DNA from: Desulfarculaceae bacterium
Lineage (GTDB): Bacteria > Desulfobacterota > Desulfarculia > Desulfarculales > Desulfarculaceae
Assembly: GCA_021737645.1 (NCBI GenBank)
Contig: JAIPDO010000007.1
Coordinates: 37,362-101,361 of the forward strand
Direction of reading: 5' to 3'
DNA length: 64,000 bases
Below, one piece after another: positions 51,737-60,579 of the stretch. The notes beneath the pieces were generated by a model. It saw only the letters and a program-made list of their open reading frames with translations. It did no database searches and had not been told where the DNA came from. How positions within the stretch are numbered: position 1 is the first letter of the stretch; each line of letters opens with the position of its first letter. The translations under genes were made by a program, and so were the position numbers.

Positions 51737-53380
51737 ATGAAAAAGCCGCTAAGCCAAGCCATTTTCGACCGTAGCGACCGGGCCATCAGCGCCATACGCC
51801 TGGGGGTTTTGGGGGGCACCGGGGTGGATATCGAGGAGGCCGGGCAAAAGCCCCTGATCGCCATCGCCAACTCCCAAACCGATTTCAACCCCGGCCACAT
51901 GCACTTGCAAGGCCTGGCCGCCCGGGTCAAGGAAGGCATCCTGGCCGCCGGGGGCCTGGCTTTTGAGTTCAACGTGCCCGCCCCCTGCGACGGCCTGGCC
52001 GAGGGGCACGAAGGCATGCGCTTCGTGCTTCCCCAGCGGGAGTTGATCGCCGACACGGTGGAGACCTACATCCGCAGCATGCGCTTTGACGGGGTGGTCA
52101 TGGTGGCTTCCTGCGATAAGATCATCCCCGGCATGCTCATGGCCGCCGCCCGCCTGGACCTGCCTACCGTGCTGTTGCCCGGCGGGCCCAGCGAAAAAGC
52201 CATACGCCAGCGGCGCAACCAAGTGGAGAGCGTAAAGCTGGCCGACTACGAGGACCCGGAAGACCGCATCGCTTGCGTAACCAGCGGCTCCTGCGGGGCC
52301 TGCGAGGTCATGGGCACGGCCAACACCTTCCAGTGCCTCAGTGAAGCCCTGGGCCTGGCCCTGCCCGGCTCGGCCACGGTGCCCGGCTACGCGGCCGACA
52401 AGCTGCGACTGGCCCGGGTTTGTGGCCGCCGGGTGGTGGAGCTGGTGGAGCAGGGCCTAAGCGCCCGGCGATTCCTGAACGCCGATTCCCTGGAAAACGC
52501 CCTGATGCTTTGCCAGGCCCTGGGCGGCTCCACCAACGCGGCCCTGCATCTGCCCGCCCTGGCCAAAGAGCTGGGCCTGGATCTGCCTTTAGAGCGCTTC
52601 AACCACTTCAGCCGCCAGGTGCCCACCCTGTGCGCCATCAGCCCCAACGGCCCCTACGGGGTGCTGGACCTGCACCGGGCTGGCGGGGTTCCCGCGGTGA
52701 TGAGCCGCATCGCCGATGAGCTGCACCTGGAGGCCCTCACCGTGGCCGGCCTGAGCTGGAGAGAAATCACGGCGTCGGCCCAGGTGCGCGACGAGGCGGT
52801 GATCCCGCCCAGGAAGCGGCCCCACTTTGCTGAGGGCGGCACCGTGGCCCTGTTCGGCAACCTGGCCCCCGATGGGGCGGTAATCAAGCAATCGGCGGTG
52901 AACCCCGATATGCACAGCTTTGCCGGACCGGCCAGGGTTTTCGAGTCCGAAGAGGCATGCCTAGAGGGCCTGCGCGAGGGGACCATACTGGAAGGCGAGG
53001 TGGTGGTTATCCGCAACGAGGGTCCCAAGGGCGGGCCGGGAATGCCCGAGACCCTGGCGGTTACCGTGGGCCTGAACCAGTCGGGCCTTCAGCGGGTGGC
53101 CCTGGTCACCGACGGCCGCTTCAGTGGGGCCAGCCAGGGCCCCTGCGTGGGCCACGTTTCCCCCGAGGCGGCGATGGGCGGCCCCATCGCGGCGGTGATG
53201 ACCGGCGACCTGATCCGCATCGACATCGCCCAGCGCAGCCTGGAGGTTGATATCACCCCCGAGGAAATGGCCAGGCGCTTGGCCGCCCACGAGCCCCGCC
53301 TCAGAGAGATTCCGCCTGGTTACATGCGGCGTTACGTCAAACTGGTATCCTCCGCCGCCCAGGGTGCGGTCCTGGATTAG
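51737..53380 (+). CDS. Dihydroxy-acid dehydratase family protein (IlvD/EDD type)
   Basis: A 547-aa Fe-S dehydratase that converts a 2,3-dihydroxy acid to a 2-oxo acid. The cluster cysteines are in PAPCDGLAEGHEGM, VASCDKIIPGM and SGSCGACEVMGTANT, and the C-terminal domain has TDGRFSGASQGPCVGHVSPEA. In true IlvD the pathway is valine/isoleucine synthesis, but no other ilv gene is present and the operon is catabolic. A sugar-acid or other dihydroxy acid is therefore more likely; its product could feed the IorAB-type enzyme. The gene ends the operon. Confidence 0.88.
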   Translation: MKKPLSQAIFDRSDRAISAIRLGVLGGTGVDIEEAGQKPLIAIANSQTDFNPGHMHLQGLAARVKEGILAAGGLAFEFNVPAPCDGLAEGHEGMRFVLPQRELIADTVETYIRSMRFDGVVMVASCDKIIPGMLMAAARLDLPTVLLPGGPSEKAIRQRRNQVESVKLADYEDPEDRIACVTSGSCGACEVMGTANTFQCLSEALGLALPGSATVPGYAADKLRLARVCGRRVVELVEQGLSARRFLNADSLENALMLCQALGGSTNAALHLPALAKELGLDLPLERFNHFSRQVPTLCAISPNGPYGVLDLHRAGGVPAVMSRIADELHLEALTVAGLSWREITASAQVRDEAVIPPRKRPHFAEGGTVALFGNLAPDGAVIKQSAVNPDMHSFAGPARVFESEEACLEGLREGTILEGEVVVIRNEGPKGGPGMPETLAVTVGLNQSGLQRVALVTDGRFSGASQGPCVGHVSPEAAMGGPIAAVMTGDLIRIDIAQRSLEVDITPEEMARRLAAHEPRLREIPPGYMRRYVKLVSSAAQGAVLD

Positions 53381-53430
53381 CTCAGCACCCTCAGGGTCTG
53401 AAAATTCCGCAAATCTAATAGATAGGCCAT

Positions 53431-53465
53431 CCCGGCCCGTATTCTGCCGGTGAGCCGGGCGTTTT
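53431..53465 (+). terminator. Weak terminator-like hairpin
   Basis: CCCGGC (53431-53436) pairs with GCCGGG (53454-53459), followed by CGTTTT. The stem is short, the loop is 17 nt and the T-tract is poor. It follows the dehydratase gene by 50 bp and may end the long operon. Confidence 0.3.
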
Positions 53466-53603
53466 GTAATGCGGCCTCCGTGCAAGCTTGCTTAGTTGTT
53501 TTTACAATCAATATAAATTACTATTATTAATATAGCCTATCCAATGTTTTTTGATGAGTTCCCTCCTGGGATTACAGGGTTTTGAAACCTTTATCAAAAG
53601 TGG

Positions 53604-55136
53604 ATGGCCGTAAAAATGACTAATAACATTACTAAACCAATTGCCGCGGTCATCTTGGCTTTTGCCTTTTGCGCTCTGACCATCCACGCCCAGGCTGCAA
53701 CCAAAATGAAGATGACGACCGATATCCCGGACGGCATCTCTACCCCAAACAAGTTGGAGACACGCATCGGAACCCTGACCCTGAAGGATGGGGTGCCGGA
53801 CAGGGAAACCGCCCAGAAGGCATATGACAACCTCGACTTCCAGCGTGCGGTGCAGGCCTACCTCAACAGCATCCAGTTGGCATCCATGCACGCGATGCGC
53901 AAGGGCATCCTCGATCTGGGCCCAGCGAACACCACCGTGGTTCAATTCGCGACCCTCATGGATTCAAAAGCGCTTTTCCTTACGCCGAACACCACATCGG
54001 TATATATGATGGCCTGGCTCGACCTGAAGGCCGGGCCAATGGTAATCGAGACGCCGCCCAACGTGCTCGGCTTCATAGATGACTACACCTTTCGCTACGT
54101 AACCGATTTCGGCAACGCCGGACCGGACAGAGGCAAAGGGGGCAAATACCTTATCCTGCCGCCGGGCTACAAAGGCAAGGTGCCACAGGGGTATCACGTG
54201 GCCCGTTCACCAACCTATGGAAACTGGGTCGTCTGGCGCGGCTTCCAGGTAAAGGGCGACCCTGCCCCCGCCGTTGCGGCAACCAAGAAACTGTTCCGGA
54301 TTTACCCGTTGGCAAGCAAGGATAAGCCCCCGAAGATGACTTTCGTCAATGTCTCGGGGAAGAGCTTCAACACGATCCACGCCATGGATTTCAATATCTT
54401 CGAAGAGGTAAACGACGTCGTCCAGGCGGTGCCGGCCAATAGCATTGATCCTGAAATGGCCGGTATGCTTGCGTCCATTGGCATCAAGAAGGGCCGGCCT
54501 TTCAAGCCGGATGCCCGAATGAAGAAGATTCTGACGGAAGCAGCCGACGTGGGGGCGGTCACGGTCCGCACACTGGCTTCACGGCCACGCGAAAATGCGT
54601 TCTACTACTATCCTGGAGAAAGCATCTGGACCACAGCCTTCGTGGGCGGCAGCCATGAGTTCCTGGATGCCGGTGTCCGCCTGCTGGATGCCCGCAGCTT
54701 CTTCCACTTTTACGCGACGGGCATCACACCGGCGATGGCCAAGGTGATGGTCGGCAAAGGCTCCCAGTATGCAGTTGCCTACCTGGATATCAACGGCAAC
54801 CCTCTGGACGGCGGCAAAACCTACAAGGTCCATCTGCCACCCAACGTGCCGGCCAAGGACTTCTGGTCCTTCGTGGTGTACGACAACCAGACCCGCTCCA
54901 TGCTCCAGACCGACCAGAGGTTTCCCAGTGTAAGCAGCGCCCGGGGGAGCGTCGTGCAGAACGCCGACGGTTCCTACGACATTTATTTCGGCCCCAAAGC
55001 ACCTGCCGGCAAGGAGGGCAACTGGATCCAGACGATCCCTGGGAGAGGCTGGAACATGCTTTTTCGTCTGTATGGGCCGTTGGAACCATGGTTCGCAAAG
55101 ACTTGGCGGCCGGGAGATCCCGAACTGGTCAAATAA
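53604..55136 (+). CDS. DUF1254/DUF1214 domain protein, secreted
   Basis: A 510-aa protein with a signal peptide (hydrophobic PIAAVILAFAFCALTIHAQA), then the DUF1254 domain (about residues 75-210) and the DUF1214 domain at the C-terminus (YDNQTRSMLQTDQRFPS, NADGSYDIYFGPKAP). The function of the family is not established. ATG 53604 has no clear site; ATG 53616, with GGATGG 8 bp before it, may be the true start. The gene has its own AT-rich upstream region and visibly lower GC and different codon choice than its neighbours. It is a single-gene unit, probably acquired by transfer. Confidence 0.85.
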   Translation: MAVKMTNNITKPIAAVILAFAFCALTIHAQAATKMKMTTDIPDGISTPNKLETRIGTLTLKDGVPDRETAQKAYDNLDFQRAVQAYLNSIQLASMHAMRKGILDLGPANTTVVQFATLMDSKALFLTPNTTSVYMMAWLDLKAGPMVIETPPNVLGFIDDYTFRYVTDFGNAGPDRGKGGKYLILPPGYKGKVPQGYHVARSPTYGNWVVWRGFQVKGDPAPAVAATKKLFRIYPLASKDKPPKMTFVNVSGKSFNTIHAMDFNIFEEVNDVVQAVPANSIDPEMAGMLASIGIKKGRPFKPDARMKKILTEAADVGAVTVRTLASRPRENAFYYYPGESIWTTAFVGGSHEFLDAGVRLLDARSFFHFYATGITPAMAKVMVGKGSQYAVAYLDINGNPLDGGKTYKVHLPPNVPAKDFWSFVVYDNQTRSMLQTDQRFPSVSSARGSVVQNADGSYDIYFGPKAPAGKEGNWIQTIPGRGWNMLFRLYGPLEPWFAKTWRPGDPELVK

Positions 55137-55350
55137 ATCGGGCCGTATCGCGTGGTATCAGAGACGGGCGGCCATGGGAGGGAGTCAATCGCCCGACGCA
55201 GCTTAAAAAACCAAAAGGCGTGACTCTACCAACAACAACCATAGCCGACGCCATTGATCGTGGCCAGCCAACTCCGCTGTAGCGAACCGTCCCGCCAAAA
55301 AACAGCGCTCGGGCACAATTGGCCGCGTTCCTTCGGATCAGTAAGTCCGC

Positions 55351-55379
55351 TTGACAGCAATGGCGGGCGATGCTATTGG
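55351..55379 (+). promoter_or_regulatory. Candidate promoter with extended -10
   Basis: Perfect TTGACA at 55351-55356 is separated by 17 bp from TATTGG at 55374-55379, which is preceded by TGC (extended -10). Transcription would start near 55386, giving a leader of about 168 nt before the TonB receptor gene. Confidence 0.6.
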
Positions 55380-55393
55380 ATATTAATGAATTA

Positions 55394-55409
55394 CGCGCCT
55401 GAAGGCGCG
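55394..55409 (+). other. 5-prime leader hairpin
   Basis: CGCGCC and GGCGCG form a perfect 6-bp stem around a TGAA loop. It lies a few bases after the predicted transcription start of the TonB operon and before the leader terminator, so it may be part of a regulatory RNA. Confidence 0.5.
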
Positions 55410-55447
55410 GTCCAACGTCCACAAAAAACGTAGAAATTACCAGCCAG

Positions 55448-55492
55448 AAGGCACGGGGAGCGGTAGCTCTCGAGGTGCCTTTTGGTTTTTTT
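55448..55492 (+). terminator. Terminator in the leader of the TonB operon
   Basis: The outer stem AAGGCAC (55448-55454) / GTGCCTT (55475-55481) and the inner stem GGGAGC (55456-55461) / GCTCTC (55466-55471) form one long hairpin, followed by TTTT-GG-TTTTTTT. It lies 61 bp before the receptor start and downstream of the candidate promoter. It is therefore more likely an attenuator than the terminator of the DUF1254 gene 310 bp away. Confidence 0.8.
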
Positions 55493-55553
55493 ATACCAGG
55501 CGAACAAGGCTGACCATGAAGACAGCACGCTGGTTATTCATGGAGGAGAGGAA

Positions 55554-57470
55554 ATGGTTAGCCGAATCGCAAGGTTGTGCGCGGTGACCGCGCTGTGTGT
55601 GGGGTTGAGCCTCCCGGCCGGAGCCGGATGGGCCCAGGAAAAGAGCGAGGACAAGGCTCAAAAGACCGACGACGTGATGGTGGTGTCCTCGCCCATCATC
55701 GAGGGCGACCAGGTCAACCGCCTGGCCAGTGAAGTGACCGTTATAAGCGAGCAGCAAATAGACGACATGAACGCCGGAGACCTGCCCTCGGCCCTGCGCC
55801 GCACCCCGGGCGTGGTGATCAGCCGTCACAACCCGGTGGGCTCCTTTGGCGGCGGCTCCGGCGGGGCGGTGTTTATCCGGGGCATGGGCACCGGCCGCCC
55901 CGGCCAGGACATCGTAACCATGATCGACGGCATCCCCATGGTGGTGGGGGTGTGGAACCACTCGGTGATGGACATGCTCTCCATAGACAACGTGCACGCC
56001 ATCGAGGTCTACAAGGGCGCCCAGCCGGTGCTTTTCGGCAACAACGCCTTCGCGGCCATCAACATAGTGCCCAAGTACAAGAAGGAAGACGGCTTCTACA
56101 CCCACGGCAAGCTGGCGGGCGGCTCCTACAACACCCTGACCGAGGTGGTTGAGACCGGCGGCAAGATCGAGGGCTTCGACTACTACCTGGTGCAGAGCTA
56201 CCGTTACAGCGACGGCCAGCGCGACGACGCCGGGGGCTCGCTGCAAAACTACTACGGCAACATCGGCTACAGCTTCAACCCGCACCTACGCCTGAGCCTG
56301 CTGGTGAACTACACCCACAACTGGTCCGAGGACCCCGGCCCCATGGGTCAGCCCGAGTTAAGCGACGGCACCTTCAAGACCCGTGACCGCATCAGCATCC
56401 TCAAGCTGGAAGACAAGTATGACTGGGGCTACGGCTATGTGAAGGCCTATTGGGACAACGGGCATCTGGACTGGCAGGAGCAGAGCGACGGCAGCGACAC
56501 CCGCACCGACTACGACAACTACGGAGTGCGCATCAACCAGACCCTGACCATGTGGCAGGGCGGAGCCCTGACCCTGGGATTCGACCAGGACTACATCTCG
56601 GGCAAGGTGCTCACGGTGAGCGCCACGGGCAGGCAAAACGGCGGCGAAAAGGAAACCTTCCGCCTTTCCCAGCCCTACGCCGCCCTGAGCCAGGAGTTTA
56701 AGCTGGGCGAGGTGAGCTTCATCCCCTCGCTGGGCGCACGCTACTTTGGCCACAGCGAGTTCAGCTCTGAAACCGGGTACCAAGCCGGGGCCATCCTGCG
56801 CTACCAGGACAGCGAACTGCACGCCAACTTCGCCCACACCTACAACTACCCCGGCGTGTACGTGGTGCAGCAATCCAAGATGTTCTGGCACAACAGCCTC
56901 TGGGAGAACCTCAAGCCCGAGGAGCTGAACCACTTCGAGCTGGGCGTTTCCCAGAAATTCGCCTCTTGGGTAAAGGCCGGCCTCACCTATTTCCGGGACA
57001 AGGGCAGCGACCGCTTGGTGCTGGTCTACAACCCCGCCCATTGGGAAAACATCGGCGACTTTGACAACCAGGGCATCGAGGGCAACATTACCTTCTACCC
57101 GACGCGCGATCTGGCCTTGTTCGTGGGCGGCACCTACCTGGACCGCAGCCCCGAGGACACCCCCTACGCCCCGGAGTGGAGCGGTTCGGCCGGGGCCAAC
57201 TGGCGCTTTCTCCCCGGTTGGATGGCCAGCGTGGACACCCAGTACGTGGATGAATACTATGTGAGCGACACCCGCTATGCGGGCTCGCGCAAGATGGTGG
57301 ATGGCTTCTTGATCTTCAATGCCAAGGTCAGCTACAGCTTCCGGGTCAAGGGCGTGGACATGAAGGTTTTCGCCGCGGGCGAGAACCTGACCAACCAGGA
57401 CTACGAATACAAGCCGGACTATCCCATGCCGGGCATCAACGGTATGCTGGGCGTGGAGTTCAGTTTTTAA
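55554..57470 (+). CDS. TonB-dependent outer-membrane receptor
   Basis: A 638-aa outer-membrane gated channel. Residues 1-27 are a signal peptide. A TonB-box-like DDVMVV follows, then the plug domain (VISEQQIDDMNAGDLPSALR, GGAVFIRGMG, IEVYKGAQPVLFG) and a 22-strand-type barrel ending in phenylalanine (GVEFSF). ATG 55554 has GGAGGAGAGG just before it. It heads the operon with a FecCD-type ABC transporter. The ligand is a metal complex or tetrapyrrole; the sequence alone does not tell cobalamin from heme, siderophore or another complex. Confidence 0.93.
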   Translation: MVSRIARLCAVTALCVGLSLPAGAGWAQEKSEDKAQKTDDVMVVSSPIIEGDQVNRLASEVTVISEQQIDDMNAGDLPSALRRTPGVVISRHNPVGSFGGGSGGAVFIRGMGTGRPGQDIVTMIDGIPMVVGVWNHSVMDMLSIDNVHAIEVYKGAQPVLFGNNAFAAINIVPKYKKEDGFYTHGKLAGGSYNTLTEVVETGGKIEGFDYYLVQSYRYSDGQRDDAGGSLQNYYGNIGYSFNPHLRLSLLVNYTHNWSEDPGPMGQPELSDGTFKTRDRISILKLEDKYDWGYGYVKAYWDNGHLDWQEQSDGSDTRTDYDNYGVRINQTLTMWQGGALTLGFDQDYISGKVLTVSATGRQNGGEKETFRLSQPYAALSQEFKLGEVSFIPSLGARYFGHSEFSSETGYQAGAILRYQDSELHANFAHTYNYPGVYVVQQSKMFWHNSLWENLKPEELNHFELGVSQKFASWVKAGLTYFRDKGSDRLVLVYNPAHWENIGDFDNQGIEGNITFYPTRDLALFVGGTYLDRSPEDTPYAPEWSGSAGANWRFLPGWMASVDTQYVDEYYVSDTRYAGSRKMVDGFLIFNAKVSYSFRVKGVDMKVFAAGENLTNQDYEYKPDYPMPGINGMLGVEFSF

Positions 57471-57474
57471 ACCA

Positions 57475-57505
57475 GCGAGGCGGGGCCGGAGCATACCGGC
57501 CTCGC
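57475..57505 (+). other. Hairpin between receptor and permease genes
   Basis: GCGAGGC (57475-57481) pairs with GCCTCGC (57499-57505), with a further short inner pairing and no T-tract. It follows the receptor stop codon by 4 bp. It could limit expression of the inner-membrane genes relative to the abundant receptor. Confidence 0.55.
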
Positions 57506-57542
57506 CTTACCTGACCGGCAGTCGGAGGCAGACTACCAACTT

Positions 57543-58661
57543 ATGAAACACCATCACGCCACATTGCCCGCCCCTGTGGCCGGAGACCTGGGAGCCGAGT
57601 TGATCTCCCGCTACGGCGCTGGCCTCAGGCGGCGCTACCTTATCCTGGTCGCCTTGGGGGTGGTGACCATCCTGTTGGCCTTGCAAGGGGTGGCGGTAGG
57701 GGCTTATGACCTTTCGCCCTACAAGGTGCTGTTGATCCTGCTGGGCCAGGGCGAGGGAGCTCAGTCGGTGGTGGTGTTCAACATCCGTCTGCCGCGCATA
57801 GTGGCCGCCATAGTCACCGGCTGGGGCCTGGGCCTGTCCGGCCTGGTGACCCAAAGCCTGCTGCGCAACCCCCTGGCCTCTCCCTTCACCTTGGGCATGA
57901 GCCACGGCGCGGCCTTTGGGGCCGCCTTTGCCATCGTGTTCCTGGGGGCCGGGGCGGTGAGCACCAGCGCCCTGTACAGCGCCGGGTCCGGCGATTTCAT
58001 GTTCAGCAGCCTCTACGCAGTCACCCTGATGGCCTTTGCCGGAGCCATGGCCGCCACGGCGGTGATCATCCTGCTGGCCCGCATGCGCCAGATGAGCGCC
58101 TCGGCGGTTATCCTGGCCGGGGTGGCTATGTCCTCGCTGTTCATGTCCGGCACCATCCTCATCCAATACTTCGCCACCGAGGTGGAGATCGCCACCGTGG
58201 TGTTCTGGACCTTCGGTGACGTGGCCCGTTCCAACTGGCGCGAAATCCTGCTGCTGGCCGTGGCCACCCTGCTGGTGAGCGCCTACTTCCTGCGCCGCCG
58301 CTGGGACCTAAACGCCCTGCTGGCCGGTGAGGAAACCGCCCAGGCCCTGGGGGTGCACGTAACCCGTTTGCGCCTGTTGGGCATGTTTTTGGCCTCGCTG
58401 CTGGTGGCCCTGGCCACCGCCTTCCACGGCATCATCGCCTTTCTGGGCCTGTTGGCCCCGCACATCAGCCGCCGCCTGGTGGGTGGCGGTCACCGCCTGC
58501 TGGTGCCTTGCTCCGGCCTGGTGGGGGCGGTGCTGCTTTTGGCCGCCGACACCGTGGGCCGCCTGGTGGTGGGCTCGGGCAGCCTGCCGGTGGGAGTGCT
58601 CACCTCTTTCATGGGCGCGCCGCTGTTCCTGTATCTGTTGCTGAAGGGGAGGCGGCTATGA
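57543..58661 (+). CDS. FecCD/BtuC-type ABC transporter permease
   Basis: A 372-aa inner-membrane permease with about ten hydrophobic segments. Signatures are RLPRIVAAIVTGWGLGLSG, LLRNPLASPFTLGMSHGAAFG and HGIIAFLGLLAPHISRRLVG. A longer than usual N-terminal cytoplasmic extension (about 35 residues) precedes the first segment. Only one permease gene is present, so it works as a homodimer. It overlaps the ATPase gene by 4 bp (ATGA). Confidence 0.92.
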   Translation: MKHHHATLPAPVAGDLGAELISRYGAGLRRRYLILVALGVVTILLALQGVAVGAYDLSPYKVLLILLGQGEGAQSVVVFNIRLPRIVAAIVTGWGLGLSGLVTQSLLRNPLASPFTLGMSHGAAFGAAFAIVFLGAGAVSTSALYSAGSGDFMFSSLYAVTLMAFAGAMAATAVIILLARMRQMSASAVILAGVAMSSLFMSGTILIQYFATEVEIATVVFWTFGDVARSNWREILLLAVATLLVSAYFLRRRWDLNALLAGEETAQALGVHVTRLRLLGMFLASLLVALATAFHGIIAFLGLLAPHISRRLVGGGHRLLVPCSGLVGAVLLLAADTVGRLVVGSGSLPVGVLTSFMGAPLFLYLLLKGRRL

Positions 58662-59470
58662 CCCTGGAAGCCAAAGGCCTGCACTTCTACTACAACGGCC
58701 AGCCGGTGCTGCGCGGGCTGAACCTGTCGCTGGAACACGGCGAGATAACCGGCATCCTGGGGGTCAACGGCGCGGGTAAGTCCACCCTGCTCAGGTGCCT
58801 CAACCGCATCCTGCGCCCCCAAAAAGGTGTGGTCATGGTGGAGGACCGCGACCTGAGCAAGCTGGGCGGCGAGCAGATCGCCCGGCTCATCGGCTACGTG
58901 GCCCAGAGCCAGGAACGCGAACCGCTCAGCGTATTCGACGCGGTGCTGCTGGGACGCAAGCCCCACATCAAATGGCAGGCCACCTCTCACGACTTGGATG
59001 TGGTCACCACGGTACTGACCCAAATGGGCCTGGAACCTCTGGCCTTGCGCCAGGTGTCCAGCCTCAGCGGCGGCGAGGCCCAGAAGGTGGTTATCGCCCG
59101 GGCTTTGGCTCAGGAGCCCCACCTGTTGCTTTTGGACGAGCCCACCAGCAACCTGGACCTGCGCAACCAGTTGGAGGTCATGGAGCTGCTGATGCAAGCG
59201 GTGCGCTCCCAGGGCCTGGGCGCGGCAGTGTGTCTGCACGACATCAACCTTGCCTTGCGCTATCTGGATCGCCTGGTCTTGATGAAACAGGGGCAGGTGC
59301 ATTCCCTGATAACCCCAGACGAACTCAACGCCGATATGATTCGGCAAGTGTACGGCGTGGAGGCGGTGCTGGCCGAAGTTGAAGGCCACCGGGTGGTGAT
59401 CCCCCGCAGCGCCACTCCCCGCGAACCGGCCCGCCCCGCAACCCAGGTTCCCACCCAGGAGAAAGCATAA
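58658..59470 (+). CDS. FepC/BtuD-type ABC transporter ATP-binding protein
   Basis: A 270-aa ATPase with Walker A GVNGAGKST at 35-43, signature LSGGEAQ at 135-141 and Walker B LLLLDE at 155-160. ATG 58658 has GGGGAGG upstream; the longer frame from 58508 overlaps the permease. It overlaps the binding-protein gene by one base (TAATG). It powers the uptake started by the TonB receptor. Confidence 0.93.
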   Translation: MTLEAKGLHFYYNGQPVLRGLNLSLEHGEITGILGVNGAGKSTLLRCLNRILRPQKGVVMVEDRDLSKLGGEQIARLIGYVAQSQEREPLSVFDAVLLGRKPHIKWQATSHDLDVVTTVLTQMGLEPLALRQVSSLSGGEAQKVVIARALAQEPHLLLLDEPTSNLDLRNQLEVMELLMQAVRSQGLGAAVCLHDINLALRYLDRLVLMKQGQVHSLITPDELNADMIRQVYGVEAVLAEVEGHRVVIPRSATPREPARPATQVPTQEKA

Positions 59471-60579
59471 TGCCGCATATCAACAACACCCGCCGCCTGG
59501 TCTCCTGCATCCTAGCGGGCTTGCTGCTTCTGACCTTGGCTCCTTTGGCCCAGGCCGCGGGCGCCATCCAGATCACCGACCTCACCGGGCGCAAGGTCAC
59601 GGTGCCCCTGAACCCCTCGCGCATCGTGTGCCTGGGGCCGGGCTGCCTGCGCCTCATAGTCTATTTGGAAGCCCAGGACAAGGTGGTGGGCATCGAGGCC
59701 TTTGAGAAGCGCTTCCCCCATGGGCGGCCCTATTTTTATGCCAAACCAGAATTGGGCAAACTCCCGGCCATCACCCCAGGCGGAGTGGCGGCCATCAACA
59801 ACCTGCCCGATTTGGAAGGGGTGCTCAAGGCCAAGCCCCAGGTGGTGTTCGTAACTTATCTGCAAAAGTCCAAAGCCGACCAACTTCAATCGCTACTCAA
59901 CATCCCGGTGGTGGTGCTCTCCTATGGCCCCTTCGCCTCCTTTGACAAGGTGGTGCTGGATTCCATCCTTTTGGCCGGGCGCATCCTGGGCAAGGATAAG
60001 CGGGCCCAAGCGTTGGTGGCCCAGATGGAGGCATGGCAAAAGGACTTGGCCCAGCGCGGCAAAACCGCCAAGCAGCGCCCCGGAGCTTATGTGGGCGGCA
60101 TCGGCTTCAAGGGAGCCCACGGCCTGGAAAGCACCGACCCCAATTACCTGCCCTTCCGCTGGGTGGGGGCCAAAAACCTGGCCGCCTCCCCGAAAAAGGC
60201 CGGGCACGTCATGATGGACAAGGAGCAACTGCTCGCCTTGAATCCTGAGTATGTTTTCGCGGACGGCGGCGGCTTGGCTCTGGTGGCGGCGGACTACGCC
60301 AAGAAGCCGGAGTTTTACAATAACCTGAAGGCCTTCCAAACCGGCCGGGTGTACGTGCTCCACCCCTTCAACTGGTACACCACCAATTTGGGCACCGCCT
60401 TGGCCGACGCCTATGCCATCGGCAAGATACTCCAGCCAGAGGAATTCAAGGACGTAGCCCCTCCGGCCAAGGCCGACGAGATTTACGTTTTTCTGCTGGG
60501 CAAGCCGGTGTACGCGGCCATGGCCAAACGCTATGGCCCCCTGGGCGGCAAGCCGCCGTTTTTAAAGAAAGACAAGTAA
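59470..60579 (+). CDS. Periplasmic metal-complex-binding protein (FepB/BtuF type)
   Basis: A 369-aa protein. Residues 1-27 are a signal peptide ending in AQA. The fold is type III (ITDLTGRKVTVPLNPSRIV), with GGVAAINNLPDLEGVLKAKPQVV in the first lobe. It differs from ordinary siderophore receptors by PSRIVCLGPGCLRLIVYLEAQ, a CLGPGC segment with two cysteines that could bind metal. It delivers the ligand to the FecCD-type permease. The gene overlaps those before and after it. Confidence 0.9.
   Translation: MPHINNTRRLVSCILAGLLLLTLAPLAQAAGAIQITDLTGRKVTVPLNPSRIVCLGPGCLRLIVYLEAQDKVVGIEAFEKRFPHGRPYFYAKPELGKLPAITPGGVAAINNLPDLEGVLKAKPQVVFVTYLQKSKADQLQSLLNIPVVVLSYGPFASFDKVVLDSILLAGRILGKDKRAQALVAQMEAWQKDLAQRGKTAKQRPGAYVGGIGFKGAHGLESTDPNYLPFRWVGAKNLAASPKKAGHVMMDKEQLLALNPEYVFADGGGLALVAADYAKKPEFYNNLKAFQTGRVYVLHPFNWYTTNLGTALADAYAIGKILQPEEFKDVAPPAKADEIYVFLLGKPVYAAMAKRYGPLGGKPPFLKKDK

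Larger units (their letters stand above)
55137..55553. other. Leader and promoter region of the TonB operon
   Basis: A 417-bp gap. From 55137 to 55340 I see nothing definite. It then holds a promoter (55351-55379), a short perfect hairpin (55394-55409) and a terminator (55448-55492), all listed separately. The ribosome-binding site GGAGGAGAGG lies at 55542-55551. Confidence 0.7.

Noticed and set aside
55200..55330. Possible cobalamin riboswitch (segment ACCGTCCCGCCA resembles the conserved B12 core)
   Set aside because: The invariant GCCACTG is absent (GCCAAAA instead), the segment lies before the likely promoter, and the other conserved elements are missing.
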